Of a stretch of 6,330 nucleotides of DNA, positions 5,195-6,330 are shown piece by piece. The stretch comes from Candidatus Desulfofervidaceae bacterium. GTDB taxonomy: Bacteria; Desulfobacterota; Desulfofervidia; Desulfofervidales; Desulfofervidaceae. The position numbers and the translations under genes were made by a program. The stretch is taken from positions 1 through 6,330 of the forward strand of contig JAGHCL010000186.1 of the NCBI GenBank assembly GCA_021160485.1, read 5' to 3'. Below the pieces are notes generated by a model. The model saw only the letters and a program-made list of their open reading frames with translations. It ran no database searches and was not told the DNA's origin. Each line of letters starts with the position of its first letter. The stretch's first letter is position 1.

Positions 5195-5822
5195 GAGTTG
5201 GATTTTAGAACAATTACAGACCCTTTTGGCAACACCCCAAGATTTAATTAAATTTGCCCACACTATTATTGGATGCCAGTGTTCAGACGAAGTACTTAAA
5301 GAAGCACGAGTTTATTTTGCTTATCGTCCTTTGTTGGACTATTTTTTAAAAGAAAGTTCTCGCTTGAAACGTTGTCCTCATCTGACCCAGATAGAACAGA
5401 CTGTTAATTTGGAATTGGGGTTGCCCCAAGACTTACAGTGGCCTCGGAATAAAAAAGGATATTTACGCCATCCCAAAAGCTGGACAAGGAAGTTTCTAAT
5501 AAAAAATTATCCTGAAAAATATATTCCTTCGTTTTTGTTTTTACGCAAATTGGTATTTGTGGAATACGAAGCCGTTGTTGATGTGCCTGAACGGGCCTTT
5601 TTTCTTATCAAAGCTTCCCCAACACCATTTTCTTATACCCAGATAGAGAAGGCCTATGTTTGTGGAAACTTATTAACTCGTATTTACCATTATAACCGTT
5701 TCCGGTTAATTACTATTACAAGGCCTAAGATGGCTGTGGGTTTGGATAAAATTGATAGGGCTATAAGCTGGCACGAGTTAGGAGTGAAAGATGGACATTG
5801 TAGGGAAAGTTCAACAAATTAG
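5187..5822 (+). CDS. Unrecognised 211-residue protein between murJ and an M50 protease
   Basis: I do not recognise this protein. It starts at GTG 5187, overlapping murJ by 8 bases; only a weak TGGGA lies about 8 bases upstream, so translation is probably coupled to murJ. It has no signal peptide and no membrane helix, so it is likely cytoplasmic. It is basic and rich in aromatic residues, with five cysteines (30, 32, 63, 159, 205), the first two as CxC. The N-terminal half looks helical and opens WILEQLQTLL. The region around 115-180 alternates hydrophobic residues like beta strands: FLFLRKLVFVEYEAVV, AFFLIKA, FRLITITRP. The layout loosely recalls small ligand-binding alpha/beta domains such as chorismate lyase, but I see no catalytic motif that supports it. 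The last 11 codons overlap the M50 gene. The unbroken frame and tight overlaps on both sides argue that it is real. Confidence 0.8.
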   Translation: MAKSWILEQLQTLLATPQDLIKFAHTIIGCQCSDEVLKEARVYFAYRPLLDYFLKESSRLKRCPHLTQIEQTVNLELGLPQDLQWPRNKKGYLRHPKSWTRKFLIKNYPEKYIPSFLFLRKLVFVEYEAVVDVPERAFFLIKASPTPFSYTQIEKAYVCGNLLTRIYHYNRFRLITITRPKMAVGLDKIDRAISWHELGVKDGHCRESSTN

Positions 5823-6330
5823 CATTCTGGTGCCACCGATTTTACTTGCTGTTACCATTCATGAGTTAGCACACGGATTCGTAGCAGACAGATTAGGTGA
5901 CCCCACCCCTCGTCTTTATGGGCGATTAACCCTCAACCCCTTTAAGCATCTAGACCTTTGGGGAACACTGGTCTTTTTAATTACTGGCATGATTGGCTGG
6001 GCCAAGCCTGTTCCTATCAATGGAAACCATTTTAAGAATCCGAGAAAGGATATGTTTTGGGTGGCTTTAGCTGGCCCCGCGAGTAATATTTTCCTAGCCT
6101 TTATACTGGCAATTTTATATCGTTTTATGGGTAATCTCCAACTCCCTCATGGGCTTTGGTTGAGTATACTCAAACCAATATATTTTATGCTCCAAGCGGG
6201 TGTGGTGGTTAACTTAGGTTTGGCCTGTTTTAATCTTTTACCTATTCCACCACTGGATGGAAGTCATCTGGTTGAGGCCTTTTTGCCGTGGCAGTATCTC
6301 GCCTGGTTTAAACGGTTGGAAGTATATGGC
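5791..6330 (+). CDS. Site-2 protease family (M50) membrane metalloprotease, 3' end missing
   Basis: This frame is open from ATG 5791 to the window edge, giving the first 180 residues; compact members are usually a little over 200, so about 20 to 40 are missing. It is a membrane-embedded zinc protease. His24-Glu-Leu-Ala-His28 lies in the first helix as the zinc-binding HExxH. NLLPIPPLDG, with Asp156, supplies the third zinc ligand. LTLNPFKHLD, GWAKPVPIN and LAGPASN are the other marks of the small bacterial S2P subgroup. No PDZ domain is seen in the part present, unlike RseP. An AGGAG at 5780-5784 lies 6 bases before the ATG, and an in-frame TGA at 5785-5787 rules out a longer start. It overlaps the preceding gene by 32 bases. 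In related genomes such genes often sit before trpS and scpA, but that cannot be checked here. Its substrate is unknown. Confidence 0.93.
   Translation, partial: MDIVGKVQQISILVPPILLAVTIHELAHGFVADRLGDPTPRLYGRLTLNPFKHLDLWGTLVFLITGMIGWAKPVPINGNHFKNPRKDMFWVALAGPASNIFLAFILAILYRFMGNLQLPHGLWLSILKPIYFMLQAGVVVNLGLACFNLLPIPPLDGSHLVEAFLPWQYLAWFKRLEVYG

Overview
This window reads as an ordinary chromosomal segment of a Gram-negative, c-type-cytochrome-rich anaerobe with low-to-moderate G+C. The best guess is Desulfobacterota (Thermodesulfobacteria or a Desulfofervidus-like lineage). Three things suggest this: a PxxKW-type cysteine-rich small protein, a System II (Ccs/Res) cytochrome c maturation pair directly behind tatA, and a hydrogenase maturation protease. 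The placement is inference from remembered gene content; no search was run. I see no mobile element, CRISPR array, tRNA, rRNA or insertion sequence.

Layout. (1) Bases 1-207, minus strand: a small ubiquitin-like MoaD/ThiS sulfur carrier, followed at the very edge by the first two codons of a downstream gene. (2) 276-740, plus strand: a stand-alone HyaD/HybD-type hydrogenase maturation endopeptidase, whose 3' end overlaps the convergent ccsA by 14 bases. (3) 3106-727, minus strand: the tight operon tatA - resB - ccsA, covering Tat translocation plus heme export and attachment for c-type cytochromes. (4) 3107-3244: a 138-base divergent control region with two opposed promoters whose -35 boxes form an 8-base inverted repeat. 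(5) 3245-3538, plus strand: the PxxKW cysteine-rich protein of unknown function. (6) 3641-6330, plus strand: an overlapping run of murJ (lipid II flippase), an unrecognised 211-residue protein, and an M50 site-2 protease cut by the window edge.

Function. The minus-strand operon is a cell-envelope redox assembly unit: TatA helps export folded cofactor proteins, while ResB and CcsA carry heme across the membrane and attach it to apocytochromes. The plus-strand operon concerns envelope biogenesis and membrane proteolysis. The hydrogenase protease and sulfur carrier point to cofactor metabolism, but no hydrogenase subunits lie in the window.

The most interesting non-coding signal is a repeated promoter layout. 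Four putative promoters (ahead of the sulfur carrier, tatA, the PxxKW gene and murJ) share an exact TTGACA box, a 17-base spacer and a TGn extended -10. The murJ copy would start transcription on the A of its ATG, and murJ lacks a Shine-Dalgarno sequence. I did not find a clear new defence or mobile system. The least understood genes are the PxxKW protein and the 211-residue protein between murJ and the M50 protease.
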